Origin: Phycisphaerales bacterium | GTDB lineage: Bacteria > Planctomycetota > Phycisphaerae > Sedimentisphaerales > Anaerobacaceae | Length of the DNA: 64,000 nt | Direction of reading: 5' to 3' | Assembly (NCBI GenBank): GCA_020352515.1 | Contig: CP070678.1 | Span: forward strand, 5,451,660 to 5,515,659 | Part shown: one piece after another, positions 25,299 to 33,374 of the stretch | How positions within the stretch are numbered: position 1 is the first letter of the stretch | How the letters are laid out: each line of letters begins with the position of its first letter | The notes under the pieces: model-generated | What the model was told of the DNA's origin: nothing | Databases searched by the model: none | The model's input: the letters and a program-made list of their open reading frames with translations, nothing else | Position numbers and translations under genes: made by a program

Positions 25299-27149
25299 AT
25301 GAAGACAAAACTCACGTCGCTTATAGCGATTGTTATTTTGACTATAGCCGTTTATTTGTCCGCGGCGCACGCGGCGCGGTCGCGGTCCGGGACCGATGGC
25401 CCCATAGCGGATGTCCCGGCCGGCGTGAAGGTGATCGGCAACATCGCCTATCGGCCGGGTCCGAGCGGTGCGTGGCGGCTTGACTTGGCCATGCCCGAAG
25501 AGCGAGGTGAAAAGCCCATACCGGCGATAGTCTTCGTACACGGGGGCGGCTGGCGGAGCGGCGACAAGCGAAGGCCCAATTTCCTCCGCCCGACGCTCGA
25601 GTTCGCCGCGAAAGGCTACGTGTGCATAACCGTCAATTACAGGCTACTGGGCGAAGCGCCGATGCCGGCGTGTATCGAAGACGTCAAGTGCGCCGTTCGC
25701 TGGCTTCGCGCCCACGCCGCCGAATACAACGTCGATCCCAACCACATCGGGGCCTACGGCAACTCCGCCGGCGCCCACCTCGTGGCAATGCTCGGTCTCT
25801 GTCCACCCTCGGCCGGTCTCGAAGGCGACGGGCCCTGGCTGCAGTATTCGAGCATGGTCCAGGCGGTCGTTTGCAGCGCCACACCCGCCAGCTTCCTGAG
25901 CCCGATGAACAGCAGGCAGAAGCAGCAGCCCGCCCGCACCGGCGCCGCCGCCCGCCTCCGCGCGCTGTCCGAAGAGATGCGAAGGAGGATGTCCCCAATC
26001 ACGTACGTGACCGCCGATGCCCCGCCTTTCCTGGTCATCCACGACGCATCGGACCGGCTCGTGGCGGTCCGGCAGGCCGATGAATTTGTCAAGGCCCTGC
26101 GCCGGGCCGGGGCCAAGGACGTCACCTACATGCGCTACGACAACGGCACCGGCCACGGCGTGTTCTTGAAGAACATCCAGGAAACCGGCCCCGCAAGAGA
26201 AGAATTCTTCCAGCGAACCCTGAAGAACAAGACGAAGACAAGCTCCAGGCCGGCCGTCCCGGATAAAGAAGCTGCCGCCGAAACCCCGCCCAGCAGGCCG
26301 CGGCCGCGCGCGCCTTTTCCCCCCGGCACAAAGATCAAGCGTGACATCGTCTATGCCACGGTGGGCGACCGTAAGCTGCTTTTGGACCTCTACGTGCCGC
26401 CGACCGACGCAAAGCCCATGCCCGTCATAGTCTGGGTGCACGGCGGCGGCTGGCGAGGAGGAAGCAAGGGATCGGGCGGGATGGCGCTGCCCATGCTCGG
26501 CAGAGGCTTTGCCGTCGTTGACGTCGGCTACCGGCTCAGCGGCGAGGCCATCTTCCCCGCGCAGGTCCAGGACTGCAAGGCCGCCGTCCGCTGGGTCCGG
26601 GCCAACGCCAAGAAGTACGGCCTCGACGCCGACCGCATAGGCGCCTGGGGAAGCTCGGCAGGGGGGCATCTTGTCGCCCTGCTGGGAACCGCCGGTGACG
26701 TGAAAGAATTCGACACCGATGCCAATCCCGAATACTCCAGCGCCGTGCAGGCGGTCTGCGACTGGTTCGGACCGACCGATTTCCTGAAGATGGACGAGCA
26801 CTCCCTCGAAGGCGCCCGCCTGATTCACAACGCCCCCGGCTCGCCCGAGTCCCTGCTCGTGGGAGGGCCCATTCAGAAAGAGCCCTACCGCACAATGGCG
26901 GTCAAGGCCAACCCGATCACGTACGTAACCAAAAACGACCCGCCGTTTCTTATCATGCACGGCGACAAAGACATGCTCGTACCTCTTCATCAGAGCCGGT
27001 TACTCTACGACGCCCTGAAGAAAGCCGGCGTCGATGCGACCCTGCATGTCGTTGAAGGCGCTGGACACGGCCTGCGCAACGGCCGACAAAGCACCCACGA
27101 ACTCGTCGAAATAGTCGCCGACTTCTTTGAAAGCAATTTGACGCGTTAA
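25299..27149 (+). CDS. Secreted tandem alpha/beta-hydrolase (esterase) with two BD-FAE-like domains
   Basis: 616 residues from the ATG at 25299 (GGAGG upstream); MKTKLTSLIAIVILTIAVYLSAAHA is a signal peptide. Two homologous hydrolase domains follow. Domain 1 (~45-315) has VFVHGGGWRSGDKR and GAYGNSAGAHL; domain 2 (~345-612) has VWVHGGGWRGGSKG and GAWGSSAGGHL. HGGG is the oxyanion loop and GxSxG holds the nucleophile (S ~155 and ~453). DASDRLV/GTGHGVF and DKDMLV/GAGHGL supply the acid and histidine. A Pro/Arg-rich linker (~318-345) joins them. Relatives are esterases that remove acyl or feruloyl groups from polysaccharides. Both domains look intact. Confidence 0.92.
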   Translation: MKTKLTSLIAIVILTIAVYLSAAHAARSRSGTDGPIADVPAGVKVIGNIAYRPGPSGAWRLDLAMPEERGEKPIPAIVFVHGGGWRSGDKRRPNFLRPTLEFAAKGYVCITVNYRLLGEAPMPACIEDVKCAVRWLRAHAAEYNVDPNHIGAYGNSAGAHLVAMLGLCPPSAGLEGDGPWLQYSSMVQAVVCSATPASFLSPMNSRQKQQPARTGAAARLRALSEEMRRRMSPITYVTADAPPFLVIHDASDRLVAVRQADEFVKALRRAGAKDVTYMRYDNGTGHGVFLKNIQETGPAREEFFQRTLKNKTKTSSRPAVPDKEAAAETPPSRPRPRAPFPPGTKIKRDIVYATVGDRKLLLDLYVPPTDAKPMPVIVWVHGGGWRGGSKGSGGMALPMLGRGFAVVDVGYRLSGEAIFPAQVQDCKAAVRWVRANAKKYGLDADRIGAWGSSAGGHLVALLGTAGDVKEFDTDANPEYSSAVQAVCDWFGPTDFLKMDEHSLEGARLIHNAPGSPESLLVGGPIQKEPYRTMAVKANPITYVTKNDPPFLIMHGDKDMLVPLHQSRLLYDALKKAGVDATLHVVEGAGHGLRNGRQSTHELVEIVADFFESNLTR

Positions 27150-27545
27150 CTGCTCTGACCAGACTGTTTTGTGCCTCAGAATTGTGCCTCTCTTCCACTG
27201 ATTGTTGGATTCTGTCCATCTGACGGAAAAAAAAGTTTGGTCTGCCCTTAAAATCCCGTAGTTATACGGATAGACACGCAATATGGCATTCTGTACACTT
27301 CTGCGTAATGAACTAAGGTCGGCTCATCAAGTCGATGTCTTGCACGCGGGCCGATTCATCGTGAACACATGTGCGGCGGAGATATCTGCCGAGTTCACTT
27401 TAAAGGCGGCACGGCGAAAGAGGCAACCATCAAGACAGAGCATGACTCTGAACATAGGGGCAGGAACACAATGGCAAATCACAGCTTCCGGTCTTCTTCA
27501 AGCAGATAATGAAAAGATATCTTCACTACCCGTGGGAGGCATAAA
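27150..27545. other. 396-base intergenic region without a recognisable gene
   Basis: Visibly richer in A and T than its surroundings, with runs such as AAAAAAAA at 27226. An open frame at 27283-27660 overlaps the next gene in another frame and its translation lacks any sensible pattern, so I reject it. No promoter with both hexamers was found, though TTATAC occurs at 27262. The only firm element is GGGAGG just ahead of 27546. Confidence 0.5.
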
Positions 27546-28001
27546 ATGTACGACTATAAAACCGATATTGAAAGGCTTAAGGACCCTCGAAACATTCGCG
27601 AAGCCGTGTACGCAAGCAGTCCGTATGTCCTCAAGACGACTTTTGACGATGACGTTATAGTACGACGCCTCATCGACGCCGGCAATGAGGTGGTCCCGCT
27701 TATACGCGAAGAGTTGAAAAGCAATTTCGCGGAACTGCCTGAAATCACCCTTGCCTGTTTCGCGTATATTCTTCAGAAAGTGAACGCGGCATCCGCAGAA
27801 CAAGTCCTAAAGCCCCTGTTTGTAAGAGCCGCCGAAAAACCAGGCCCATTTTTCGTCAATTTCGCCGCACACGCCATTCGAAAAAGCAAACAGCTGCCCG
27901 TGTCCACCGAAAAAATGTCGCTCACTAAGGCTGAATTGCTCGAGACGCTGAAAGCCGTGCAAGACGAAAAACCGAAGCCAAAGAAAGACAAGGAGGTGTG
28001 A
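27546..28001 (+). CDS. Small helical protein upstream of the vWA gene, unknown
   Basis: 151 residues with GGGAGG eight bases before the ATG. Predicted all-helical: DDDVIVRRLIDAGNEVVPLIREEL, LPEITLACFAYILQKV and FFVNFAAHAIRKSKQL read like short HEAT-type helices, followed by a Lys/Glu/Pro-rich tail (KPKPKKDKE). No signal peptide or membrane segment. Its stop lies one base before the start of the vWA gene, so the two are surely cotranslated and may form a complex. No family recognised. Confidence 0.78.
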   Translation: MYDYKTDIERLKDPRNIREAVYASSPYVLKTTFDDDVIVRRLIDAGNEVVPLIREELKSNFAELPEITLACFAYILQKVNAASAEQVLKPLFVRAAEKPGPFFVNFAAHAIRKSKQLPVSTEKMSLTKAELLETLKAVQDEKPKPKKDKEV

Positions 28002-28002
28002 A

Positions 28003-30906
28003 ATGCCTGACATATATACCGCTGCCGGAGTCCTTCTGGAGCACGTCCTTGACTTGGATGGTGGGGTTAGTCACGATTCCGACCCAAGGACATGTGAGTA
28101 TACCCACTTTGACCTTTCCACAGAACAGTTGGGCAGAACGAGTCGATACAACTGTTGGGGGTTTACCTTCCTGCCAAGACGTTATTGGATCAACAGCGAT
28201 ACCGACGTGGACAACATCCTGAGGGATAATTGTGATCCGGTTCCTGACGGCTCTGTCCGCCCGGGTGACGTTATCCGATATCGAAACAGCTCAGACGTCA
28301 CCACGCACACCGGTCGTGTCTGGCAGACCGACGGCGCAGGCCATGCGACCTTGATTCGCAGCAAGTGGGGGGGATGGGCCGAATATATACACCCCCCTCT
28401 TGGCGGAAGCCCCGAACCCGTGCCGTCCAGCTACGGCACCAACCTGGCCTATTTCCGCCAGAAGGCCCCGTTGCTCGGTGTCGCCGACCTGTGGTTGCAG
28501 GACTCTCCGGCAGATTCCGGAGAGCAGTTCACGGAAACCCCTTATTGGAATAGCCCTGATATTGTCGTCGATGCGCCGCCTTACGATGGAGTCCCTGATT
28601 CGAATGCCGCCTTCGGTGAGACGAATCGCGTTTGGGCTGTCGTTCGAAATCGAGGTGACCAGGCAGTCTCCGGCGTGTACGTTCGTTATTACTGGGCCGA
28701 GCCCGCCTCTGGGGCAGCACCTTCAAACTGGCATCTCATTGCGCCAACATCAGGACACCCCAATCCGGCGGGGCCGTTCAGCATCGGCGCCAATTCCAGC
28801 GCCGAAGCCCCCTATGTTGAGTGGAGCACCGCCTCGACCCCCGCACATTTGTCTCTGATGGCGATAGCTTACATAAATGACGACCCCACAGATTCCTCAA
28901 ATCCCGATCCTCTGGTCTATCCCTTCGAAATGCGGTGGGATAACAACATAGCCGTTTGCGAAGCCACTATGCTTGTACAATTGCAGAATCCGGGCATTAA
29001 CTTTAACGATGTCCCCGAGGGCGAGACAACCGTCCGGGCAGCGGTCTTTGCCGTGAGATCTTGCCGCTCGGTCACGCTTGAGATTGTCAGTGGCCCGACT
29101 GGCGGGAGCTTTGGTACACCCCTCGGCACCTCCGTCACGCTCGGTACCGCTGAGCTGTTCAACGCACCCGAGCGTTTTGCGCGTATTTGGCTGTCCTACA
29201 CTGGGACCAATGACGGGGATACGGCCTCGGGTTCGGTGAGGATTCGCTGTAACCAAACCGGGCAAGAGTGGGATATTCCGATCACGGCAAACACCATTGC
29301 CCGCCCTTCGGTGGCGGTTGTGCTGGCACTGGACAAATCCAACAGCATGAATTTCGATTCGGGAATTCCCGGTTACAAGCGGATTGATGTCCTGCATTTT
29401 TCGGCCCCGCCCTTTGTTGATGTTATCCAGGAGGGGAACGCAATCGGCATGGTTAGTTTTGACCATGATGCGTATGATGAAATGCCTGTCACCGGCCCCT
29501 TGGGTCCGCCCGGCGCCATTGACCCCGACCGAGCAACGGCCCGAGGCAATATACTTTCTCACATGCCGAATCCGGAAGGGTGGACGTCCATCGGGGACGC
29601 GGTCGAGCTGTCTCATAACCGCCTTGCCCCGGTGAGCGGGTACGACGTCAAGGCAATGATCGTTCTTACCGACGGGCATGAGAATCGCCCCAACTATATC
29701 GCGGATGTTGCCGGCCTCATCAACGAGCGTGTTTATGCGATAGGACTGGGTACAGCCGAGCAAATCCAGCCGACCGCTCTGACAGCATTAACGAATGGAA
29801 CAGGCGGATACCTGCTCATGACGGGCTCCCTCGACACCGACACCTATTTTAGACTCGCCAAATACTACCTCCAGATACTCGCAGGCGTGACCAATCACGA
29901 TATCGTCCTGGACCCCGAGGGCTACGTCGCACCGGGTCAAACACACCGTGTTTCATTCGACCTCAACGAAACCGACATCAGCACCGATATCATTCTGTTG
30001 AGCCCGGCTCCATACGTATTCAAGTTTCTCGTCGAAACGCCGGCGGGCCAAATCATTGATCCGAGTCTTGCCGCCGCTACTCCTGGTGCTCTGTTTGTGC
30101 CAGGCAGCAACGTACATTACTACAGGATGTCACTTCCTGTTCCCGTGGGTGCTGGTGCCGCCGGCTCCGGATTGTGGCACGTGCTGCTCTGCATTAACAA
30201 GAAGTACTACGACCGCTACCTCAGGATAGCTGACGCGAAAGGTCTGTATGCGTGTACCACCCACCAGGTTCATGGAATGCGTTACAGCCTGAGCGTCCAT
30301 GCCTATTCTAACATTCGCATGAAAGCGAGAATTCTACAGTCCGGCAATGAGCCTGGAGCTCGGCTGACCCCGCGCGTTCAATTAACCGAATACGGGCTTC
30401 CCGTCGAACGACGCGCCAAGATCGTCTGCGATCTCGAACGCCCGGACAAGACGTTCGTCACACTGGAGTTGTCCGAAGTTGAGCCCGGTGTCTTCCAGAC
30501 CGAAACGCAGGCGATTATGTCTGGTGTCTACCACTTCAACGTACGTGCACAAGGAACGACGCTTCGAGGGCGTCCGTTTAGTCGCCAGCAGGTTCTTACC
30601 GGATCAGTATGGCCGGGCGGGAATGAGCCGCCGCCGAAAACCAGAGATGAGCCCGATGAGCGGCTTTGCAGACTGCTGGCATGTCTCCTCGGCCCCCGAA
30701 CGGTTTCAAAAGAAATGCAGCAGAGACTCTTGAAACTGGGTCTGAACATCGATGCCGTGCGTGAGTGTTTCAAGAAGTACTGCGCGCCAGGTGAGCCGCG
30801 CGGTCAATTGGACGACGGTGGCCTGAAGCTTGTTGAGACGGTCAGGATGCTGGAGCCCCGCGCCAAAGCCCTGCTGAAAGAGCTTATGGACGAAGTGGAG
30901 CCCTGA
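28003..30906 (+). CDS. Large multidomain protein: NlpC/P60-like, CARDB-like and von Willebrand A domains
   Basis: 967 residues; AAGGAGG lies seven bases before the ATG. Residues ~45-150 look like a papain-like NlpC/P60 or CHAP domain: NCWGF (Cys 51), RPGDVIRYRN, then TTHTGRV (His ~102) and GHATLIRSKWG. Residues ~185-290 resemble a CARDB/Ig-like sandwich (VWAVVRNRGDQAVSGVYVRYYW). A vWA domain begins near 435 with the MIDAS motif DKSNS (~444) and continues to VLTDGHEN (~560). A second beta-sandwich follows (~645-880), then a Cys-containing helical tail. There is no N-terminal signal peptide, which is odd for such domains. Base composition appears less GC-rich than neighbours. Function unknown; adhesion or cell-wall-linked role is inference. 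Confidence 0.85.
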   Translation: MPDIYTAAGVLLEHVLDLDGGVSHDSDPRTCEYTHFDLSTEQLGRTSRYNCWGFTFLPRRYWINSDTDVDNILRDNCDPVPDGSVRPGDVIRYRNSSDVTTHTGRVWQTDGAGHATLIRSKWGGWAEYIHPPLGGSPEPVPSSYGTNLAYFRQKAPLLGVADLWLQDSPADSGEQFTETPYWNSPDIVVDAPPYDGVPDSNAAFGETNRVWAVVRNRGDQAVSGVYVRYYWAEPASGAAPSNWHLIAPTSGHPNPAGPFSIGANSSAEAPYVEWSTASTPAHLSLMAIAYINDDPTDSSNPDPLVYPFEMRWDNNIAVCEATMLVQLQNPGINFNDVPEGETTVRAAVFAVRSCRSVTLEIVSGPTGGSFGTPLGTSVTLGTAELFNAPERFARIWLSYTGTNDGDTASGSVRIRCNQTGQEWDIPITANTIARPSVAVVLALDKSNSMNFDSGIPGYKRIDVLHFSAPPFVDVIQEGNAIGMVSFDHDAYDEMPVTGPLGPPGAIDPDRATARGNILSHMPNPEGWTSIGDAVELSHNRLAPVSGYDVKAMIVLTDGHENRPNYIADVAGLINERVYAIGLGTAEQIQPTALTALTNGTGGYLLMTGSLDTDTYFRLAKYYLQILAGVTNHDIVLDPEGYVAPGQTHRVSFDLNETDISTDIILLSPAPYVFKFLVETPAGQIIDPSLAAATPGALFVPGSNVHYYRMSLPVPVGAGAAGSGLWHVLLCINKKYYDRYLRIADAKGLYACTTHQVHGMRYSLSVHAYSNIRMKARILQSGNEPGARLTPRVQLTEYGLPVERRAKIVCDLERPDKTFVTLELSEVEPGVFQTETQAIMSGVYHFNVRAQGTTLRGRPFSRQQVLTGSVWPGGNEPPPKTRDEPDERLCRLLACLLGPRTVSKEMQQRLLKLGLNIDAVRECFKKYCAPGEPRGQLDDGGLKLVETVRMLEPRAKALLKELMDEVEP

Positions 30907-31181
30907 GAGACACAAGTCTTTGAACCATGAAAGCGAGTTCCGGCGCGCGTTGTCAAGTCAAACTGACAGCAGACGAGCGGTGTCCCGGCTCTTTGACTCG
31001 TGGACAACTCTTCCAATCGTGGCTAGACCTCAAGTAGTATTTTTCGGATTCTCCGGGTATTGGGCGGGACTGTTAAGGGGGGGGCTGTTTCGTAAATGTT
31101 TTTGGCCGCTTGCAGCCATGTGCACCGGTTTGTTAATCTGATGAGGCCGCGCCCGGCGGCTCAAATGTAGCGTGTTTCCGC
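30907..31181. other. 275-base intergenic region
   Basis: No credible gene. The only open frame (30920-31141) gives a composition without family resemblance and no ribosome-binding site. A run of eight G (31077-31084) is notable and could be a point of sequence uncertainty. Confidence 0.4.
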
Positions 31182-31445
31182 TTGAATGTGTACGTCCCGT
31201 TCAACTTCGTCGAAGCCTTGCTCTGGCTCGCGTGCGCGGCATACGTGCTGTTCCGTGCGCTTCGCGGGAACACTCGCCCGATTGAGTTCGTTTACTCCTC
31301 GGCATTTGTAGTCTTCGCCCTAACTGATCTTACGGAGGTGTTCTACCTGCCTGTCTGGCTTCTATTGCTAAAGGGCCTCGTATTACTATCCCTGCTAATA
31401 TTGCGTAAGAATGTCATTAGACTATACGCTGGTGCAAAGCTGTAG
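31182..31445 (+). CDS. Small membrane protein, unknown
   Basis: About 87 residues if the TTG at 31182 is used, 85 with the GTG at 31188; neither has a convincing Shine-Dalgarno. Three hydrophobic segments: NFVEALLWLACAAYVLFRAL, FVYSSAFVVFALTDL and LPVWLLLLKGLVLLSLLIL, with a basic end. The mid-segment pattern (P.E..YS.AF..FalTD..E.f..P.WLL..Kg..l) recurs in small bacterial membrane proteins of unknown function. Next gene begins 14 bases later. Confidence 0.65.
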   Translation: MNVYVPFNFVEALLWLACAAYVLFRALRGNTRPIEFVYSSAFVVFALTDLTEVFYLPVWLLLLKGLVLLSLLILRKNVIRLYAGAKL

Positions 31446-31458
31446 GTGTGGAAAAAAG

Positions 31459-31833
31459 ATGAAGAAGAGAATACCCATACTTGTCACGCTCGCTATCATT
31501 GTTGCTGCCGGCTATCGCTACATAAGCATCATTCCGGAGAACGTTGGGACCGGCGAAACCGCCAAATCGCCCAACGGCAGGTACGAGGCATCCGCCATGG
31601 AGTGGCACTCCGAGAGCTTCTGGGGCCGCAAACGCCACTGGCTGAGATTCGAGATCAAGGACGTCAAAAGCGGCGCCGTTGTCAACACTCTCGAAACCAC
31701 CCCGATAGAAGGTCCATACTTCGGATCTCGCTCAGACCACAGGGTCGTGTTCTGGTCGGACGACTCGCGAGAGGTTCGCTTCGTATTCCCGACGGTGGAG
31801 ATTAAAATGGCGGTCGAGGCCGACGACGACTGA
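31459..31833 (+). CDS. Small exported/anchored protein, unknown
   Basis: 124 residues from the ATG at 31459. MKKRIPILVTLAIIVAAGYRY is an uncleaved signal anchor or signal peptide. The rest is a small beta-rich domain with SPNGRYEASAMEWHSESFWG, WLRFEIKDVKSGAVVNTLE and HRVVFWSDDSREVRFVFP. This order resembles a single blade of WD40/TolB-like repeats (SPDG.y.a......D...r.l...), but at this length it cannot form a propeller. No family assigned. Confidence 0.72.
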   Translation: MKKRIPILVTLAIIVAAGYRYISIIPENVGTGETAKSPNGRYEASAMEWHSESFWGRKRHWLRFEIKDVKSGAVVNTLETTPIEGPYFGSRSDHRVVFWSDDSREVRFVFPTVEIKMAVEADDD

Positions 31834-31930
31834 CCTTTATCTCCGGGAGCTTCCATGAGTGCGACGACCGCGCAAATCCCGCCCAGGCGGATAGGGCAAA
31901 GACGCCAACGATGTGATATTGGAGAGCAGA

Positions 31931-32509
31931 ATGTGTGAGGTAACAATACGATTGCCCGGCTGGGTGGAGCGGTTTGTCGACGAATCGCCCGAAGTCTTCC
32001 TGAGTGTCGAGGACCGGATGCGTTTCGTTATTGCGCTCGCCAGGCAGAACGTGCAGCACAAAACGGGCGGCCCTTTCGGCGCGGCCGTCTTCGACGATGC
32101 CGGCCGGCTGAAGGTGCCGGGCGTGAATCTCGTTGTCAGCGCCAATTGCTCCGTCGCCCACGCAGAAATTGTGGCGGTGACCCTCGCCCAGATAGCCCTC
32201 GGCCGCTACGACATAGGTAACGGGGGAACGGCCGACTACGAGCTTGTTTCCTCGGCCGAGCCCTGCGCGATGTGCTTCGGGGCGATCCCGTGGTCAGGCG
32301 TGAGCCGCTTGGTCTGCGGAGCGAGGGAGGCCGATGCAAGGGCCGTCGGCTTCGACGAGGGCGCCAAGGTCTCCGACTGGGTGGCCGCGCTCTACGGCCG
32401 CGATATAGAGGTGCTGCGGGACGTCCTCCGCGAAGAGGCCGCGGCGGCGTTGCGGGAGTACGCCGATGCGGGCGGCCCCTTCTACAACGCGGGCCCGCCG
32501 CGCCAATAG
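31931..32509 (+). CDS. Nucleoside/guanine deaminase-like protein (CDA superfamily)
   Basis: 192 residues from the ATG at 31931 with GGAGAG upstream. HAE (in SVAHAEIVAV) and PCAMCFGAI are the zinc-binding HxE...PCxxC motifs of cytidine-deaminase-fold enzymes, with Glu as the proton shuttle. GGPFGAAVFDD before and the tail ...EYADAGGPFYN fit the guanine deaminase/nucleoside deaminase branch (GuaD-like) better than TadA. The cytoplasmic enzyme would deaminate guanine or a related base. Exact substrate is not fixed by the motifs. Confidence 0.88.
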   Translation: MCEVTIRLPGWVERFVDESPEVFLSVEDRMRFVIALARQNVQHKTGGPFGAAVFDDAGRLKVPGVNLVVSANCSVAHAEIVAVTLAQIALGRYDIGNGGTADYELVSSAEPCAMCFGAIPWSGVSRLVCGAREADARAVGFDEGAKVSDWVAALYGRDIEVLRDVLREEAAAALREYADAGGPFYNAGPPRQ

Positions 32510-32583
32510 CCCCTCGTTAATTGTCCAGGCTTGAAGAGGACCTTGATAACCGGAATACTACGGATTGACCACGAGGAACGCAG

Positions 32584-33015
32584 ATGAAGAAGTTTCTTTT
32601 GCTTGCGCTCTTTGCCCTGCTGTTGCCCGGCGGGTGCGGAAAATCGCCGACCTACACTTCGTATGGCTGGGCTGTCGTTACTGTTGAGGCAAAAGGCGAG
32701 ATCGTCGCAAAGGCGGTCACAATGACCCACGAATCGATGGCCGACTGGGTCACCGACCCCAACGGCGCCCGGACCGACCCCTCCTTTTCACGTAGCGGCC
32801 GCACATGGTCCAGCAGGGACAGTACCACCAGGGCCAATATCGTCGAGACCACGTTTCGCTCCAAGGCGGGCGACGACTGCTCCATCCAGACGATACAAAT
32901 CAGGAAAAGGCCGGTCATGGTCCTGATCTCCGCCGAGAACGATGAGGCGGCCATCAGACTGCACAACGAGCTCATCACGTCGTTTGCCAAACTCGGCGTC
33001 GCGCGCAAAGAATAG
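32584..33015 (+). CDS. Predicted lipoprotein, unknown
   Basis: 143 residues. MKKFLLLALFALLLPGGC is a lipoprotein signal with lipidated Cys 18. The mature part is short alpha/beta (WAVVTVEAKGEIVAKAVTMTHESM, then a Ser/Arg-rich section and VMVLISAENDEAAIRLHNELITSFAKLGV). No family recognised. It precedes the DUF4177 gene by 57 bases. Confidence 0.75.
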   Translation: MKKFLLLALFALLLPGGCGKSPTYTSYGWAVVTVEAKGEIVAKAVTMTHESMADWVTDPNGARTDPSFSRSGRTWSSRDSTTRANIVETTFRSKAGDDCSIQTIQIRKRPVMVLISAENDEAAIRLHNELITSFAKLGVARKE

Positions 33016-33072
33016 CTCAAAACGCCGGCGTATTACTTTGAGAGCCCGTCCATTGTGCGGCAGGAGGTTTCC

Positions 33073-33279
33073 GTGAAGCAGAAATACGAGTATAAGTTCG
33101 TGCGCCTGGGAGAGGGTATCCTGGTGGCAAGAAAAGAGGCACGCACACGCTACCGCGACGTTGTCCACGAGCACGCCCGCGACGGATGGAGGTTCGTCCA
33201 GGTATTCGCTCCGGGCCGCGGCTACGGCGCCACCAAGTACTTCGAGCTGATCTTCGAACGTGAGCTATCCAGTGGGTGA
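33073..33279 (+). CDS. DUF4177 domain protein
   Basis: 68 residues from a GTG at 33073 preceded by GGAGG at 33063. KYEYKFVRL..., RYRDVVHEHARDGWRFVQVFAP and YFELIFER show the DUF4177 layout: a starting beta strand, a helix carrying GWxx and two closing strands. Function of this tiny domain is unknown. An alternative GTG start at 33055 would overlap the ribosome-binding site. Confidence 0.82.
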   Translation: MKQKYEYKFVRLGEGILVARKEARTRYRDVVHEHARDGWRFVQVFAPGRGYGATKYFELIFERELSSG

Positions 33280-33353
33280 CCACCTCGGCGCAGATGCGAA
33301 GGCGGGCATACTGAGGACAAACACAAGTACGCCAAAAACGCATCGCCTGCTCC

Positions 33354-33374
33354 CGGCGGCTTCTGCTGCCGCCG
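33354..33374 (-). terminator. Hairpin after the Kazal-repeat gene
   Basis: CGGCGGC (33354-33360) and GCCGCCG (33368-33374) form a 7-bp GC-rich stem directly beyond the stop of the minus-strand gene, between two convergent genes. No T-run follows, so intrinsic termination is uncertain. Confidence 0.35.

Noticed and set aside
25644-26990. Minus-strand open frame of 448 codons opposite the tandem esterase
   Set aside because: The plus strand has two complete catalytic domains; the antisense product is Gly/Val/His-rich without motifs.
27283-27660. 125-codon frame before the vWA module
   Set aside because: Overlaps the real gene at 27546 in another frame, lacks a ribosome-binding site and a credible composition.
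30920-31141. 73-codon frame after the vWA gene
   Set aside because: No family, no Shine-Dalgarno, runs into a G8 tract; treated as intergenic.
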